Source: a virus
Length of the DNA stretch: 64,000 nucleotides
IMG/VR virus record: IMGVR_UViG_3300027418_000290
Span: 1 to 64,000 of that record
Strand: one strand, 5' to 3'
Below are positions 1-9,263 of this stretch, one piece after another. The notes below the pieces were generated by a model that saw only the letters and a program-made list of their open reading frames with translations, was not told the DNA's origin and ran no database searches. The number at the start of each line of letters is the position of its first letter. The first letter of the stretch is position 1. A program made the translations under genes and the position numbers.

Positions 1-1079
1 ATGGTGTTAATTCATTTAAAATAACCATAGATAAAAATGATGTATATGATTCATATTACTATCCAGTTAATGGTGAACTTCGACTAGTGAAGCGATCAAA
101 TTCAGCAATCAATCTATCATTTGAAGATATGGTTTATCCTATAAACTCATATGATACGTATTTTGATAACGTAGTAGCAGTACAGATTATAGAATTTATC
201 AATATGATAGAAGATAACGGTGGTGATGAAATTATGAAACAGATTGTTATCGGTATGGTAGATTACATGTTTACAGAACGACATGATCACGAATTGTCAA
301 TATTCAAGACAAGTTATATTGATGTGAACTTTACATATCGTCCATTGGCACAACATGCAGTATATCAAAGAGATTCATACCAAGATATGCTAGATTACAT
401 TAACGAAACAAAACCGTATCACGTTAAAGTTCGTAATGTGAAATCAAAGTATACATTAGAAGATGATATTATAAGTGATGTTTCAGAAGAACGCCACATT
501 GAAATAACAATGGACTTTGGTAACAACAGCAGATATAAACTTAACGTCCTTTCTGGTGAAGGAAACGATAATATAGCAGATGCGACTACAGGTGAGAATA
601 TCACAACAACGTATGATGCTGGTAAATTACTGCGTAATGACGTTGACTTGACTAGTGAACCTGATGGTTTTGATACTGGTTTTGTACAAGCATATGCGAA
701 TGACGCAGTTTTATTCAAAGAAGTAAATTGGACAGATGAAACTAGATTGACACTTGACAATTTGAAGTTTTATGTATATGATCAGTTTGGTAGAGGTTAT
801 ATTGTACACATAGGACAGACAGATACCGTAAGCAACGTATACGGTAACAAAATCGTAGTTAACGACGAAACTCTGTTTAGGTCTGCAAAGTCAAAAACAA
901 AGAGGCTAATTGCGCTTGAAAATGAGAACGGTCTTGAATTCATGATGTATGATAATTTATCTGGTGCAGAATTAAATATTTCGGACAGAGGCCTTTACAC
1001 AGGTCTTTATGGTAATTTCTCAAGCGGTGATGCAATATTTGTAGTAGATCATATTGAGACCATAACAGCTGGTAACTAA
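1..1079 (+). CDS. Virion structural protein, C-terminal part (5' end outside window)
   Basis: The reading frame is open from base 3, so the gene enters from the left. A GTG at base 87 is internal and is not the likely start. About 359 residues are visible. They contain a TKPYH-K-R segment of the kind found in large structural (baseplate or tail-associated) proteins of T4-like marine phages; that link is from memory and not from a search. The sequence is acidic and rich in Asp, Asn and Tyr, with no signal peptide or membrane segment. It is followed by other putative structural genes on the same strand. It ends at TAA 1077-1079. Confidence 0.6.
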   Translation, partial: GVNSFKITIDKNDVYDSYYYPVNGELRLVKRSNSAINLSFEDMVYPINSYDTYFDNVVAVQIIEFINMIEDNGGDEIMKQIVIGMVDYMFTERHDHELSIFKTSYIDVNFTYRPLAQHAVYQRDSYQDMLDYINETKPYHVKVRNVKSKYTLEDDIISDVSEERHIEITMDFGNNSRYKLNVLSGEGNDNIADATTGENITTTYDAGKLLRNDVDLTSEPDGFDTGFVQAYANDAVLFKEVNWTDETRLTLDNLKFYVYDQFGRGYIVHIGQTDTVSNVYGNKIVVNDETLFRSAKSKTKRLIALENENGLEFMMYDNLSGAELNISDRGLYTGLYGNFSSGDAIFVVDHIETITAGN

Positions 1080-1097
1080 ATGATAGATGCAAGAAAT

Positions 1098-1105
1098 GAT
1101 AAATA
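1098..1105 (+). promoter_or_regulatory. T4-type late promoter, GATAAATA variant
   Basis: GATAAATA lies 30 bases before the ATG at 1136, with a GGAG ribosome binding site at 1121-1124. It differs from the T4 late consensus TATAAATA only at the first base. It would drive the structural gene that follows. Confidence 0.4.
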
Positions 1106-1135
1106 TAATATAATGAAATCGGAGTAATTTTTTAG

Positions 1136-1798
1136 ATGTTTAACGAGAAAACAGAACCAAAAATCATTGGTGCTATTAAAATTTTTGATAAAGACACCGG
1201 TGAAGTGTTGGTTAAAAAGCGCAACGCAATACACCCAGGTAACATGGCGTATATCTTAGCATGTGCGCTAGGCGGAACACCTACCAGTATCAATCCAGGC
1301 GGCGCGACCCCATCTATAAATTGGATGGCATTCGGCAACGGTGGCTCAACATCTACTACGACTATCTCTTATAAATCACCTAACGTTTTTACAACTTATG
1401 ACCAGTATCCAATTATATCAAGTAACGCTACGCTATATAACAAAACATATCAGCAGGAGTTACTTGATACAACCGTATACTATCCTGGCCAAGAAGTTGA
1501 TCTGACGGAGACTATTCCAAACAGTACATCAAAGATAAAATTCAGAGTTGAAATGGATCATGCGCAAGTTTCTGCAATGACAGGCGAAACTACACCTGTA
1601 TCTGACAGTTCAACAGACGATGCCGCAATTGCGGCATTTACTTTTGATGAAATTGGTTTAATTTCAGGTGTGACAGTAAATGACGAATTGGACGAATCTA
1701 GATCACTTTTAGTGACACACGTGACATTTCACCCAGTGTTGCTATCAGCGAACAGAACAATAATTATAGAATATACGATAACAATACAACTTGGGTAA
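1136..1798 (+). CDS. Putative virion or tail-associated protein
   Basis: A 220-residue protein with no catalytic motif I recognise. It opens with a beta-rich domain (IIGAIKIFDKDTGEVLV), has Gly/Ser/Thr-rich stretches around residues 50-80, and ends in beta strands (IIIEYTITIQLG). This style is common in phage tail-fibre and baseplate accessory proteins. It is flanked by other structural-type genes on the same strand, and a hairpin follows directly after its stop. The GGAG sits 11 bases from the ATG, which is slightly long. The structural role is inferred from context and composition. Confidence 0.5.
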   Translation: MFNEKTEPKIIGAIKIFDKDTGEVLVKKRNAIHPGNMAYILACALGGTPTSINPGGATPSINWMAFGNGGSTSTTTISYKSPNVFTTYDQYPIISSNATLYNKTYQQELLDTTVYYPGQEVDLTETIPNSTSKIKFRVEMDHAQVSAMTGETTPVSDSSTDDAAIAAFTFDEIGLISGVTVNDELDESRSLLVTHVTFHPVLLSANRTIIIEYTITIQLG

Positions 1799-1821
1799 TA
1801 TGAGATCCGGAAACTCATATT
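1797..1821 (+). terminator. Terminator-like hairpin
   Basis: AATATGAG (1797-1804) and CTCATATT (1814-1821) form a perfect 8-bp stem around a 9-base loop. The stem is followed by ATCTTTT. It overlaps the stop codon of the upstream gene. The AT-rich stem makes it a weak intrinsic terminator or an mRNA 3'-end stabiliser. Confidence 0.5.
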
Positions 1822-1833
1822 ATCTTTTAAAAC

Positions 1834-1845
1834 TTGACTAGTCAA
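1834..1845. repeat. 12-bp perfect palindrome in a leader
   Basis: TTGACTAGTCAA is its own reverse complement. It lies between the 1797 hairpin and the GGGAG ribosome binding site of the gene at 1860. It could be a -35-like element, an operator or chance; no matching -10 is obvious. Confidence 0.25.
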
Positions 1846-1859
1846 AATGGGAGTACAAC

Positions 1860-2747
1860 ATGGCTGTTGGATCTACAATTTATTTCAATGATCTATCGAC
1901 GCTGCGCGATACAATGAATACAATACTTAATGGCAGCGCCGTTGGTTCAGGTTATAACCAGGGTCACGCGGTAGCGGCAAACCCAGCAACTGGCGATCTA
2001 ATCGATGATGCATATTATGATTCGCTTTACAGTGCTGCGGCAAAGATTGCTAACTTTTACAACATAACAAACCCATTCACCGCGGTGAATGCAGGTACAG
2101 TTGTATCATGGTCGCATTATGGATCAAACGCTGCATCATTTAATAGTACACTAACAACTCAACATGCGGCTCCTTGGACATACGCAGTTGACTGGGATAC
2201 GTCAGTTTCATCAGTTCTTTCCTCAAGTGTATCAAACTGGAATGCTGCACATACATTTGACTTTAACTTAACATTTAGTAGTACAGCACACATGAACTCA
2301 TGGTTCACAGCAGGTGGTGATATTAGAATTTCAGCATCACATAACAGTTCGGCAGACGCACAGGCAGCATCATGGCAGCAACTTTGCACCGAACTTGGTA
2401 CATTTGTGATAAGTGTACAACCAACAAATAGTACAAACGTAGACCTAGCAACAGTCAAAAAGTACAGTGAACTTGGTACATCATATGCGACTATTAAACA
2501 AGAGTATGCAAACGATACATATTATTCAATGAACACAATACAAGTTCAAGCATATAAATCTGCTACTGTTGTTTATGTTCGTGTAATTATTGACGATGCT
2601 CACGTTGGTGGTACTTATGGTACACAGACTGGTAGTGACATTGTATCTGGTACAACAACTGTTTCGGTTTCTTCAAGAACAACAAGTAACGCTACGGGTT
2701 CAGTAGTTATTGCGGCACCTACATACAACGTTACATCTAACCTATAA
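1860..2747 (+). CDS. Virion structural protein, paralogue A
   Basis: A 295-residue protein rich in Ala, Ser and Thr. It is a paralogue of the next gene: both open with a short hydrophobic strand followed by a helical segment with a central Gly-Tyr-x-Gln, both contain a 'F-F-N-TF ... WF/HFF-TGG-(D/E)-RI' block (about residues 140-160), and both end with a 'DDAH ... TG-D-V/YV-(S/A)-GT-TVS' block. Such pairs are typical of tail-fibre or adhesin-like virion proteins in large myoviruses. The ATG follows a GGGAG site, and the gene is transcribed with its paralogue. Structural role is inferred; no enzymatic motif is seen. Confidence 0.6.
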   Translation: MAVGSTIYFNDLSTLRDTMNTILNGSAVGSGYNQGHAVAANPATGDLIDDAYYDSLYSAAAKIANFYNITNPFTAVNAGTVVSWSHYGSNAASFNSTLTTQHAAPWTYAVDWDTSVSSVLSSSVSNWNAAHTFDFNLTFSSTAHMNSWFTAGGDIRISASHNSSADAQAASWQQLCTELGTFVISVQPTNSTNVDLATVKKYSELGTSYATIKQEYANDTYYSMNTIQVQAYKSATVVYVRVIIDDAHVGGTYGTQTGSDIVSGTTTVSVSSRTTSNATGSVVIAAPTYNVTSNL

Positions 2748-2765
2748 TTTTAAGAAGGAACTGTT

Positions 2766-3743
2766 ATGGCACCACAGAGTTACTACATCGGCGGGAAAAT
2801 AAGAGCATCAGACCTAAGTGCTTGGTACAACGATCTTAACAATATCGTTGGCGTCGGTGTTGGTGATTCTGGATATGGACAGTCACAACTGTACACAGAT
2901 GTTTCTCACATTATTCCGGGTTATAAGATAAAATCAGAAGATTGGGATCGTCTACTTGTAGTAATGCACCATGCGGCGAGACACCAAGGTACATCTATAA
3001 CAGTACCAACAGATGTTAACGACCCAGCTTTCCCAGGTATAAACAAAGTTATTGAAATTATTACTGACTTGGAATTCGATATGAATTCTATTATATCAAA
3101 TAAATTAAATGCTAACTTGGCATATATGACTCTTGCGGGTAATAAGTTAGCATCATCAAACACATACTATGATCCACAATCCGGTACTCCCACATGGACT
3201 GGTACTGTGTTTTATGAATTCAACGCGACATTCGCAGACGAAGATACACGCAGACACTTCTTTAATACGGGCGGAGAAGTGCGCATTGATAACTCTCTTA
3301 CAAATGTCGATATCTCTCATGCACAGTCTGTGGCTTGGGAAGAACTTATTTCAACAGTTGGTGTTATAAAATTTGCGATTAACACAACATCAAGTACTGG
3401 TGAAGTAGGTACACCTGGTCCTGGTTTTACGTCACTTACAACATCGTATGAACTTGTGTATACTAAAGGTGGTACTGCTGATTATGCGCAAAACCAAATC
3501 AACGTATATGCAAAACTTTCAGGTACAAACGAAATCGATTTCAAGATATCATTCGATGATGCACACCTCGCAGATAGCGGTACATGGGAGAACCCACCGG
3601 ACAGTGGTTCTTGGACCGGTACAGACTATGTTGCAGGTACATTAACTGTTAGTATCGGCGATCTATATGCAGACGATACAACAACAGATGGTGTTGCTCT
3701 TGCAAGTACTCTCCCAACATACTCACATATCACTGAACTTTAA
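2766..3743 (+). CDS. Virion structural protein, paralogue B
   Basis: A 325-residue protein, paralogous to its left neighbour. The shared block reads F-FNATF ... HFF-TGGEVRI around residues 145-175, and the shared C-terminal block has ISFDDAHL and TLTVSIG. It begins with MAPQSYYIGGK and has an AAGG-type ribosome binding site (AAGGA, 7 bases upstream of the ATG). It is the last gene of the left structural group; a sigma70-like promoter starts four bases after its stop. It is probably a virion or tail-associated protein. Whether it is displayed on the particle cannot be told from sequence. Confidence 0.6.
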   Translation: MAPQSYYIGGKIRASDLSAWYNDLNNIVGVGVGDSGYGQSQLYTDVSHIIPGYKIKSEDWDRLLVVMHHAARHQGTSITVPTDVNDPAFPGINKVIEIITDLEFDMNSIISNKLNANLAYMTLAGNKLASSNTYYDPQSGTPTWTGTVFYEFNATFADEDTRRHFFNTGGEVRIDNSLTNVDISHAQSVAWEELISTVGVIKFAINTTSSTGEVGTPGPGFTSLTTSYELVYTKGGTADYAQNQINVYAKLSGTNEIDFKISFDDAHLADSGTWENPPDSGSWTGTDYVAGTLTVSIGDLYADDTTTDGVALASTLPTYSHITEL

Positions 3744-3746
3744 TAG

Positions 3747-3775
3747 TTGACTTTCATTTAGATCGGTAGTATACT
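3747..3775 (+). promoter_or_regulatory. Sigma70-like promoter
   Basis: TTGACT (3747-3752), a 17-base spacer and TATACT (3770-3775), placed in the short gap between the structural genes and the gene at 3799. This is a near-consensus host-type (early) promoter. It suggests the genes from 3799 onward can be transcribed independently of the structural block. Confidence 0.65.
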
Positions 3776-3798
3776 CAAAGTAATATAGGAGTATAACT

Positions 3799-4170
3799 AT
3801 GGCTACAGATATCCCAACAGAAAAGCTAATGAAGCTAGAACGTGCGCTTGAAACATCAAACGCGATGCAGACATTCAACCTTGCAAAAAATAATTTAAAA
3901 GTTAAAACACAAAATCTTCTATCGTATTCACACAACGGTGGCATCTTCAAAGTAGATCAAGGTCTAATCTCATTCGTTAACTATGTTATTGAATCCGGTA
4001 AAGATACTGTTGTGATTCTAGATAAGAATGAAATTCCAATTAAGATTGAAAATCTTTCACAATTCTTGGAAGATATTTCAAGTCTATATTTCGAAGCAGT
4101 AAATGAATATTATAATGACTATGAAAAACTTCGTAGTTCACGTAAGATTGAAAAGGTACTAGAAATCTAA
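3799..4170 (+). CDS. Small phage protein of unknown function
   Basis: A 123-residue, mostly helical, soluble protein with no signal peptide and no recognised motif. The last 40 residues look like an amphipathic helix rich in charged residues (EYYNDYEKLRSSRKIEK). It has its own sigma70-like promoter just upstream and an AGGAG ribosome binding site before the ATG. Its TAA overlaps the ATG of the next gene by one base (TAATG), so it is translationally coupled to a glycosyltransferase-like gene. Function unknown. Confidence 0.65.
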   Translation: MATDIPTEKLMKLERALETSNAMQTFNLAKNNLKVKTQNLLSYSHNGGIFKVDQGLISFVNYVIESGKDTVVILDKNEIPIKIENLSQFLEDISSLYFEAVNEYYNDYEKLRSSRKIEKVLEI

Positions 4171-5036
4171 TGAGTAAAGGAATTCTCATATTTGCTAGAA
4201 ACAATAGCACTATAAAGTATGGAGAGATTGCCTGCCAGTGCGCTGGATTTGCAAAAGCGAATCTAAAAAAGTTTGATGAAATATGTTTAGTTACTGATCA
4301 AGAGACGTACAATTCTGCATCCACAGAGATTGATTTTTGGTTCGACAGAGTTATCATTCAAGAAAAGATTCTAGAAAATAACAAACGTATGTTCAAAGAC
4401 ACAACAGCATCGACACAGATTGATCAATTTTTTAATCTTGATCGTAGTATGGCATACCAACTTTCTCCATATGATGAAACTCTGATAATAGATGCAGACT
4501 ACTTTGTATTGAGTAATGCATTAGATAATGTTTGGGGCAGTGAAAATAATTTCATGATCAACAAAAAGTATCGTGATATTGCTGGAATTCACGATACAGA
4601 TGTTCATTACATTGATGAATTTACTATTCCTATGCATTGGGCAACTGTTATATATTTTAGAAAATCTGATATTGCTGAGGACATTTTTACGCTAGTAACT
4701 CATATAAAAGAACATTATCCATATTACAAAGATTTGTATAACTGTTCTGGTGGTATGTTTAGAAATGATTACGCGTTTAGTATCGCGTTGCATATATTGA
4801 ACGGAAATATGGATTCTAGTATACCAAGTTTACCTATTGAATATTTGAATAACAGTTTTGATACTGACGACATTTTTAGAGTGAATTCAACAAACGATAT
4901 TATCATGTTTTGTTCAAAGAAAGAAAATCGAAGCGAACATATACTTGGAAGATTTGTAAACACCGACATCCACATCATGAATAAGTATGCATTAAGTAGA
5001 CATTTGGATGAATTTAGAAAGGTGTTACATGACTAA
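4170..5036 (+). CDS. GT-A-like glycosyltransferase, DxD type (copy 1)
   Basis: A 288-residue protein with the pattern of nucleotide-sugar-dependent transferases. After an N-terminal Rossmann-like strand (GILIFARNN) it has DETLIIDADYFVL, giving an Asp-Ala-Asp (residues 108-110) that would bind the metal-nucleotide sugar. It closely resembles the next gene (DETIILDCDQVF), so the two are tandem paralogues. The likely role is sugar transfer to a glycan or virion protein; donor and acceptor are unknown. It starts in the TAATG junction with the upstream gene. It could also be a degenerate, non-catalytic relative. Confidence 0.6.
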   Translation: MSKGILIFARNNSTIKYGEIACQCAGFAKANLKKFDEICLVTDQETYNSASTEIDFWFDRVIIQEKILENNKRMFKDTTASTQIDQFFNLDRSMAYQLSPYDETLIIDADYFVLSNALDNVWGSENNFMINKKYRDIAGIHDTDVHYIDEFTIPMHWATVIYFRKSDIAEDIFTLVTHIKEHYPYYKDLYNCSGGMFRNDYAFSIALHILNGNMDSSIPSLPIEYLNNSFDTDDIFRVNSTNDIIMFCSKKENRSEHILGRFVNTDIHIMNKYALSRHLDEFRKVLHD

Positions 5037-5889
5037 AGGTTATATTGCTATTGCACAGAATAACGCGGAAACAGATTACTTAAATCTGACATATGCTATG
5101 GCGTTAAGTCTGAAAGCAACACAAAAAGAAAATGCAATATGTGTATGTGTTGACGAACAAACAAAAGCACTCATTACTGATAAACACCGAGAAGTATTTG
5201 ATCACATCGTGGACATCCCTTTCGGTGATCCCGCCATATATCAATTATGGAAAATTCAAAACAAATGGAAATATGCACATATGACTCCGTTTGATGAAAC
5301 CATTATTCTTGATTGTGACCAAGTATTTACTGGTAGCGTAGATCATTGGTGGAAGCATCTTGCACGTAAAGATGTTTGGGCGTGTACGAATGTCAAAACA
5401 TTTAGAGGCGAAAATGCAACAAGTGATTACTACCGAACCAAGTTTACAGAGTTGGATCTTCCTAATGTCTATAGTAATTTTACGTATTTTAAGAAGAATG
5501 AAAAAGGATTCGAATTCTTCAAGATGGTAGAACTCATTATGGAAAATTGGACTGTTTTCTATGATCAGTTCTTGAAAGGCAAAGGCCAGAATTGGATCAG
5601 CGCAGACGTTGCATATGCGCTTGCAATAAAACTACTTGACATCGAAAACGAAGTATGCGATTATGACATTAAGGATGTGCCTACATTCGTGCATATGAAA
5701 AGTTACATTCAAAACGTTAATCGTGCAAAGATCGACAGTGTATGGACAAAATCTATTACTAGTGATTTAGCAGATGACGGCACCGTGACTATTGGCAACT
5801 ATAAACAAAACTTGCCCGTACACTATGTCGAAAAAGACTGGATGACAGCGGAAAAAATAAAAGTATATGAGAGGCTATTAGGTATATGA
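5029..5889 (+). CDS. GT-A-like glycosyltransferase, DxD type (copy 2)
   Basis: A 286-residue paralogue of the upstream gene: GYIAIAQNN at the N-terminus, and DETIILDCDQVF with Asp-Cys-Asp at residues 95-97. I chose the ATG at 5029 over the in-frame ATG at 5008, because an AGGTG lies just ahead of it and the protein then aligns with its paralogue. It overlaps the upstream stop by 8 bases and the next gene by 4. The inferred role is glycosyl transfer in the cytoplasm; the acceptor is unknown. Confidence 0.6.
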   Translation: MTKGYIAIAQNNAETDYLNLTYAMALSLKATQKENAICVCVDEQTKALITDKHREVFDHIVDIPFGDPAIYQLWKIQNKWKYAHMTPFDETIILDCDQVFTGSVDHWWKHLARKDVWACTNVKTFRGENATSDYYRTKFTELDLPNVYSNFTYFKKNEKGFEFFKMVELIMENWTVFYDQFLKGKGQNWISADVAYALAIKLLDIENEVCDYDIKDVPTFVHMKSYIQNVNRAKIDSVWTKSITSDLADDGTVTIGNYKQNLPVHYVEKDWMTAEKIKVYERLLGI

Positions 5890-6464
5890 TCAGTCTAAAA
5901 GAAAAAGATGATAACACTAAAGCCAGAGTAGTTGTGTTTGGTACAGATGGTATTATAACAAAAATTTCAACAGTTGTGACAGGTGAAGAAACAAACTATG
6001 CATGGTTCGAGTTTGACACCATTAGACCATTTTTAACTGGTGAATATAAATTCTCTGACTATGTTGTTACTAAAACTAAGAACCCGCTTATATATCAGAT
6101 AACAAAGAAAAGTATTGACTTTAAATCCCGGTCATCTGAAAAACAAATACAAAAAGTAACAAAGAATGATGATCCAGAACTAACTATAAAGTTTGATGGC
6201 AAACGTCTTGAATTTACTTTAAACAAAAAACTTGTAGATGAAGCAAACGTTGTCAGTGGAAATGAAGTACTAATCGCAGGCAATGCGGTGCATCCATTTC
6301 ACATTACATTTAAGGATAAGCCCGATTTCATTCTAAAGACTGTGACTATACCATATACTGATCTATTTTGCGGCGAGACTGTATCTTTAGATTTTAACTA
6401 TGACCCGACTAAGATAAGTATATACACAAAAAAGTACTTCAATACATACTCTATGGAGCAATAA
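5886..6464 (+). CDS. Unknown beta-rich phage protein
   Basis: A 192-residue protein without recognisable catalytic motifs. It alternates short hydrophobic strands and charged turns, which suggests two beta-sandwich-like halves (about residues 1-75 and 90-190). No signal peptide or membrane helix is seen. The ATG overlaps the previous stop by 4 bases, and its TAA is immediately followed by the ATG of the next gene. This places it inside a translationally coupled group of glycosyltransferase-like genes. It could be an accessory or carbohydrate-binding protein, but nothing in the sequence proves that. Confidence 0.55.
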   Translation: MISLKEKDDNTKARVVVFGTDGIITKISTVVTGEETNYAWFEFDTIRPFLTGEYKFSDYVVTKTKNPLIYQITKKSIDFKSRSSEKQIQKVTKNDDPELTIKFDGKRLEFTLNKKLVDEANVVSGNEVLIAGNAVHPFHITFKDKPDFILKTVTIPYTDLFCGETVSLDFNYDPTKISIYTKKYFNTYSMEQ

Positions 6465-7442
6465 ATGACAAAGCTAGTTATAGGCGACTTGGACATATTT
6501 TATCTAAGCTATGATGAACCAAACAAAGAAGAACATTGGGCGAATCTTTTGCAAAAGTTCCCATACGCAAAGCGCGTAGATGGTGTAAAAGGTTTCGATA
6601 ACGCACATAAGGAATGCGCGAGACAAAGTGACACTGATCGTTTTATCACGATTGATGGTGATAACATCGTAGACGAAAAGTTCTTTAACATTGAATTATC
6701 ATTCCCAGAAGATACAGATTTGAAAAATTCTGTTATCTCTTGGAGTGCTAAAAACATCGTTAATGGTTTAGTATATGGTAATGGTGGTATCAAATGTTGG
6801 CCAGTAGACCTTGTACTAGAAATGCAAACACATGAAAATGCAGTTGACGAAACAAAGAAGGTTGACTTCTGTTGGGACCTGAACTATATTCAGATGAACA
6901 ATGTGTACTCAATGGTGTTCAATGCGGGCTCGCCATTCCAAGCATTCCGTGCAGGATATCGTGAAGGTGTAAAAATGTCCCTTGATGAAGGTAAAACTGT
7001 ACCAGCGGAAGACTTCAAGAAGCGCATATGGCCAAAGAACTATGAACGACTATTAACTTGGTGTAACGTTGGTTCGGATATTGAGAATGGAATTTGGGCA
7101 ATTTATGGTGCGCGGCTTGGTTGTTATGATGTAAACTTGAATCCAAACTTTGTTCTAGAGAATATCTCTAGTTACGATTGGTTCAAAGACTACTTTGAAA
7201 AACAAATTCTACCAGAGTTTGAAGGCGGCGAAGAAACTTGCATGAGAACAAAAGTGAAATGGGATTACGATAAACTTTATACTGCATGTCTTGATCTAGG
7301 TGACACATTATCTGATAAGATAGGTATGGAACTTTGTGACCCAACTACAGAATTGTCTGCGTTCTTTAAACGCGTTTATACGAATCCACCAAGAGTAATG
7401 AACCCACTGGCAACTGAAAAACAAACTGGCTGGGATAGGTAA
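6465..7442 (+). CDS. Single-domain GT-A-like protein (free-standing repeat unit)
   Basis: A 325-residue protein that matches the last repeat of the 938-residue protein at 46045. Both share 'FYLSY/FLSYNEP', a run ending in P-AKRV-GVKG-NAHK, an acidic core (here ITIDGDNIVDE, with Asp64-Gly-Asp66) and a later NGL/DLIYG-GG-K-P segment, followed by a WCNVGSD motif. The fold is probably GT-A with a DxD-type metal site. This is the simplest form of the repeated family in this genome. The likely activity is glycosyl transfer, inferred from the DxD and the neighbours. Confidence 0.6.
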   Translation: MTKLVIGDLDIFYLSYDEPNKEEHWANLLQKFPYAKRVDGVKGFDNAHKECARQSDTDRFITIDGDNIVDEKFFNIELSFPEDTDLKNSVISWSAKNIVNGLVYGNGGIKCWPVDLVLEMQTHENAVDETKKVDFCWDLNYIQMNNVYSMVFNAGSPFQAFRAGYREGVKMSLDEGKTVPAEDFKKRIWPKNYERLLTWCNVGSDIENGIWAIYGARLGCYDVNLNPNFVLENISSYDWFKDYFEKQILPEFEGGEETCMRTKVKWDYDKLYTACLDLGDTLSDKIGMELCDPTTELSAFFKRVYTNPPRVMNPLATEKQTGWDR

Positions 7443-7445
7443 TTA

Positions 7446-9263
7446 ATGGCTAATTATGACGACGATGCGGTCAATACACGCGTCAAGTTAAATCAGATAT
7501 CTCCATCTATGTGTATGGCGAAGTGGTTGCAAGTGAGTTTGCACTTACCACAGGGTCGTACACATAGTTGTTATCACCCTCCAACACATACCATCCCACT
7601 AGATGAACTACGTGCAAATCCAAACGCACTACATAATACCTCTTTCAAAATGCTTGAACGCAAACAAATGAAAGAAGGCAAAAGACCTGAGGGTTGTCAG
7701 TATTGCTGGAACGTAGAAGACGCACCAAATCCACCTGAAGGCGGCAGATTAAGTGATAGACATTATCGTTCTAGTGAATGGTGGGTACAAGAAGCATGGG
7801 ATGAAGTTGTTAATAACCCTTGGAACCATGACATATCTCCTAGATACGTTGAAGTAAATTTCAACCAAGCGTGTAACTTTAAATGTGCATACTGTTCTCC
7901 CCATTTGTCAACAGCATGGGAAGACGATATTAAACAGCATGGGGCTTTCAAGTTTTCAAATAACACCCGCCACAATGAAATTACAAGTTTAGAGAGAAGT
8001 GGCTTAATGCCGCTAAAACTTTCACAAAAAGAAAATCCTTATATTTCTGCATTTTGGGAATGGTGGCCTACTGTATATCCCAACTTGAAAATATTCCGTA
8101 TGACTGGCGGTGAACCTCTTATGGATAAAAACACATTTAAGGTGTTGGATTACATACGAGAAAACCCAAATCCAGAATTAGAGATATCTCTTACTACAAA
8201 TATGTGCCCACCAGACGATGCGCTGTTTGATAAGTTTATGGACAAAATTAAAAAACTTGAAGAACCTATTATTCCTGAAAAGAGCAACACCCGTGTTGAG
8301 TTTGATAAGAGTATATATTTGAAGCCACCAGTAGAGGGTAAACGTAAATTAGTATTTTACGTACAAGACCCAAAAGATGGTTCTGATTGGAAGACATGGG
8401 AACAGAAAGTTATCTATGAAACACTACAGGGTGTATTTGTGGAATCTATGGTCCCAAATACGAAAACAATAAAGTTTAAGGAAATCGAACAGACTTTCAC
8501 TGCATTAGGTCCATGTGATGACGAAGATGACCATAGTTTTGTGTATGCAGCCGACTATGTTCTGGATAAAGAATATAATGTGTGGGAACATCAATATGAG
8601 AACGTATACGTCAAGCACATCAGTGTTTTCATAAGTCTAGATTCTGTCGGAGAGCAAGCAGAATACATCCGTGATGGTTTAGATTTCGAAAAATTAAAAC
8701 GAAATGTTGACAGACTATTAAACGAAACACAACGTGTTAGTGTTACATTTATCAATACATTTAATATTCTAAGTATTCCTGGGTTGAAAGGTTTTCTAGA
8801 ATATATGTTAGAGTTAAGACGTAAGTTTGGATACCAACATCAATTCGACAACAAACATAGAAAACCCGGACAACGAGTTTGGTTTGACATACCATATTTG
8901 AGATATCCTGACTGGATTACGATACAACTTTGTGACCAAGATATGTTAGATACGATGCAAGAGTATATCGATTTCATGAAACAAAATGTGTTATCTAATG
9001 CTGATTATGGTTTGTCATATCATGGTTTTAAGAACTACGAAGTGTTGAAATTAGAACGAGATTTAGCTTGGGCAAAAACAGGTGATAAGCTCACTGAACA
9101 AGAACTAAGTGATAAACTAGTAAGATTTTACGATTACTTCAACGAATACGATAGACGTAGAAATAAAAACTTTTTAGAAACATTCCCAGAAATGACAGAT
9201 TTCTGGTTAGAAGCAAGAGAAGAACGAGAGATAAGATATGGGAAGAAAATACTGGGAAGGTGA
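7446..9263 (+). CDS. Twitch-type radical SAM enzyme with large internal insertion
   Basis: A 605-residue radical SAM protein. The CNFKCAYC motif puts the three cluster cysteines at 143, 147 and 150, and the SAM-binding GGEP is at 221-224. The N-terminal domain carries the 'AKW ... SC-HPP-H' and 'C-YCW-VED' cysteine/histidine pattern shared with the next gene. Relative to that paralogue it has about 115 extra residues (roughly 270-388) between barrel strands. It ends with a conserved 'F-E-FPEM' tail. It would use a [4Fe-4S] cluster and SAM to make a 5'-deoxyadenosyl radical; the substrate is unknown. It overlaps the next gene by 26 bases. Confidence 0.85.
   Translation: MANYDDDAVNTRVKLNQISPSMCMAKWLQVSLHLPQGRTHSCYHPPTHTIPLDELRANPNALHNTSFKMLERKQMKEGKRPEGCQYCWNVEDAPNPPEGGRLSDRHYRSSEWWVQEAWDEVVNNPWNHDISPRYVEVNFNQACNFKCAYCSPHLSTAWEDDIKQHGAFKFSNNTRHNEITSLERSGLMPLKLSQKENPYISAFWEWWPTVYPNLKIFRMTGGEPLMDKNTFKVLDYIRENPNPELEISLTTNMCPPDDALFDKFMDKIKKLEEPIIPEKSNTRVEFDKSIYLKPPVEGKRKLVFYVQDPKDGSDWKTWEQKVIYETLQGVFVESMVPNTKTIKFKEIEQTFTALGPCDDEDDHSFVYAADYVLDKEYNVWEHQYENVYVKHISVFISLDSVGEQAEYIRDGLDFEKLKRNVDRLLNETQRVSVTFINTFNILSIPGLKGFLEYMLELRRKFGYQHQFDNKHRKPGQRVWFDIPYLRYPDWITIQLCDQDMLDTMQEYIDFMKQNVLSNADYGLSYHGFKNYEVLKLERDLAWAKTGDKLTEQELSDKLVRFYDYFNEYDRRRNKNFLETFPEMTDFWLEAREEREIRYGKKILGR

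Noticed and set aside
419-760. Minus-strand 113-codon frame opposite the first structural gene
   Set aside because: It lies inside a clearly coding plus-strand gene, has no ribosome binding site and no recognisable motif. It is a shadow frame, as are the other antisense frames in the window.
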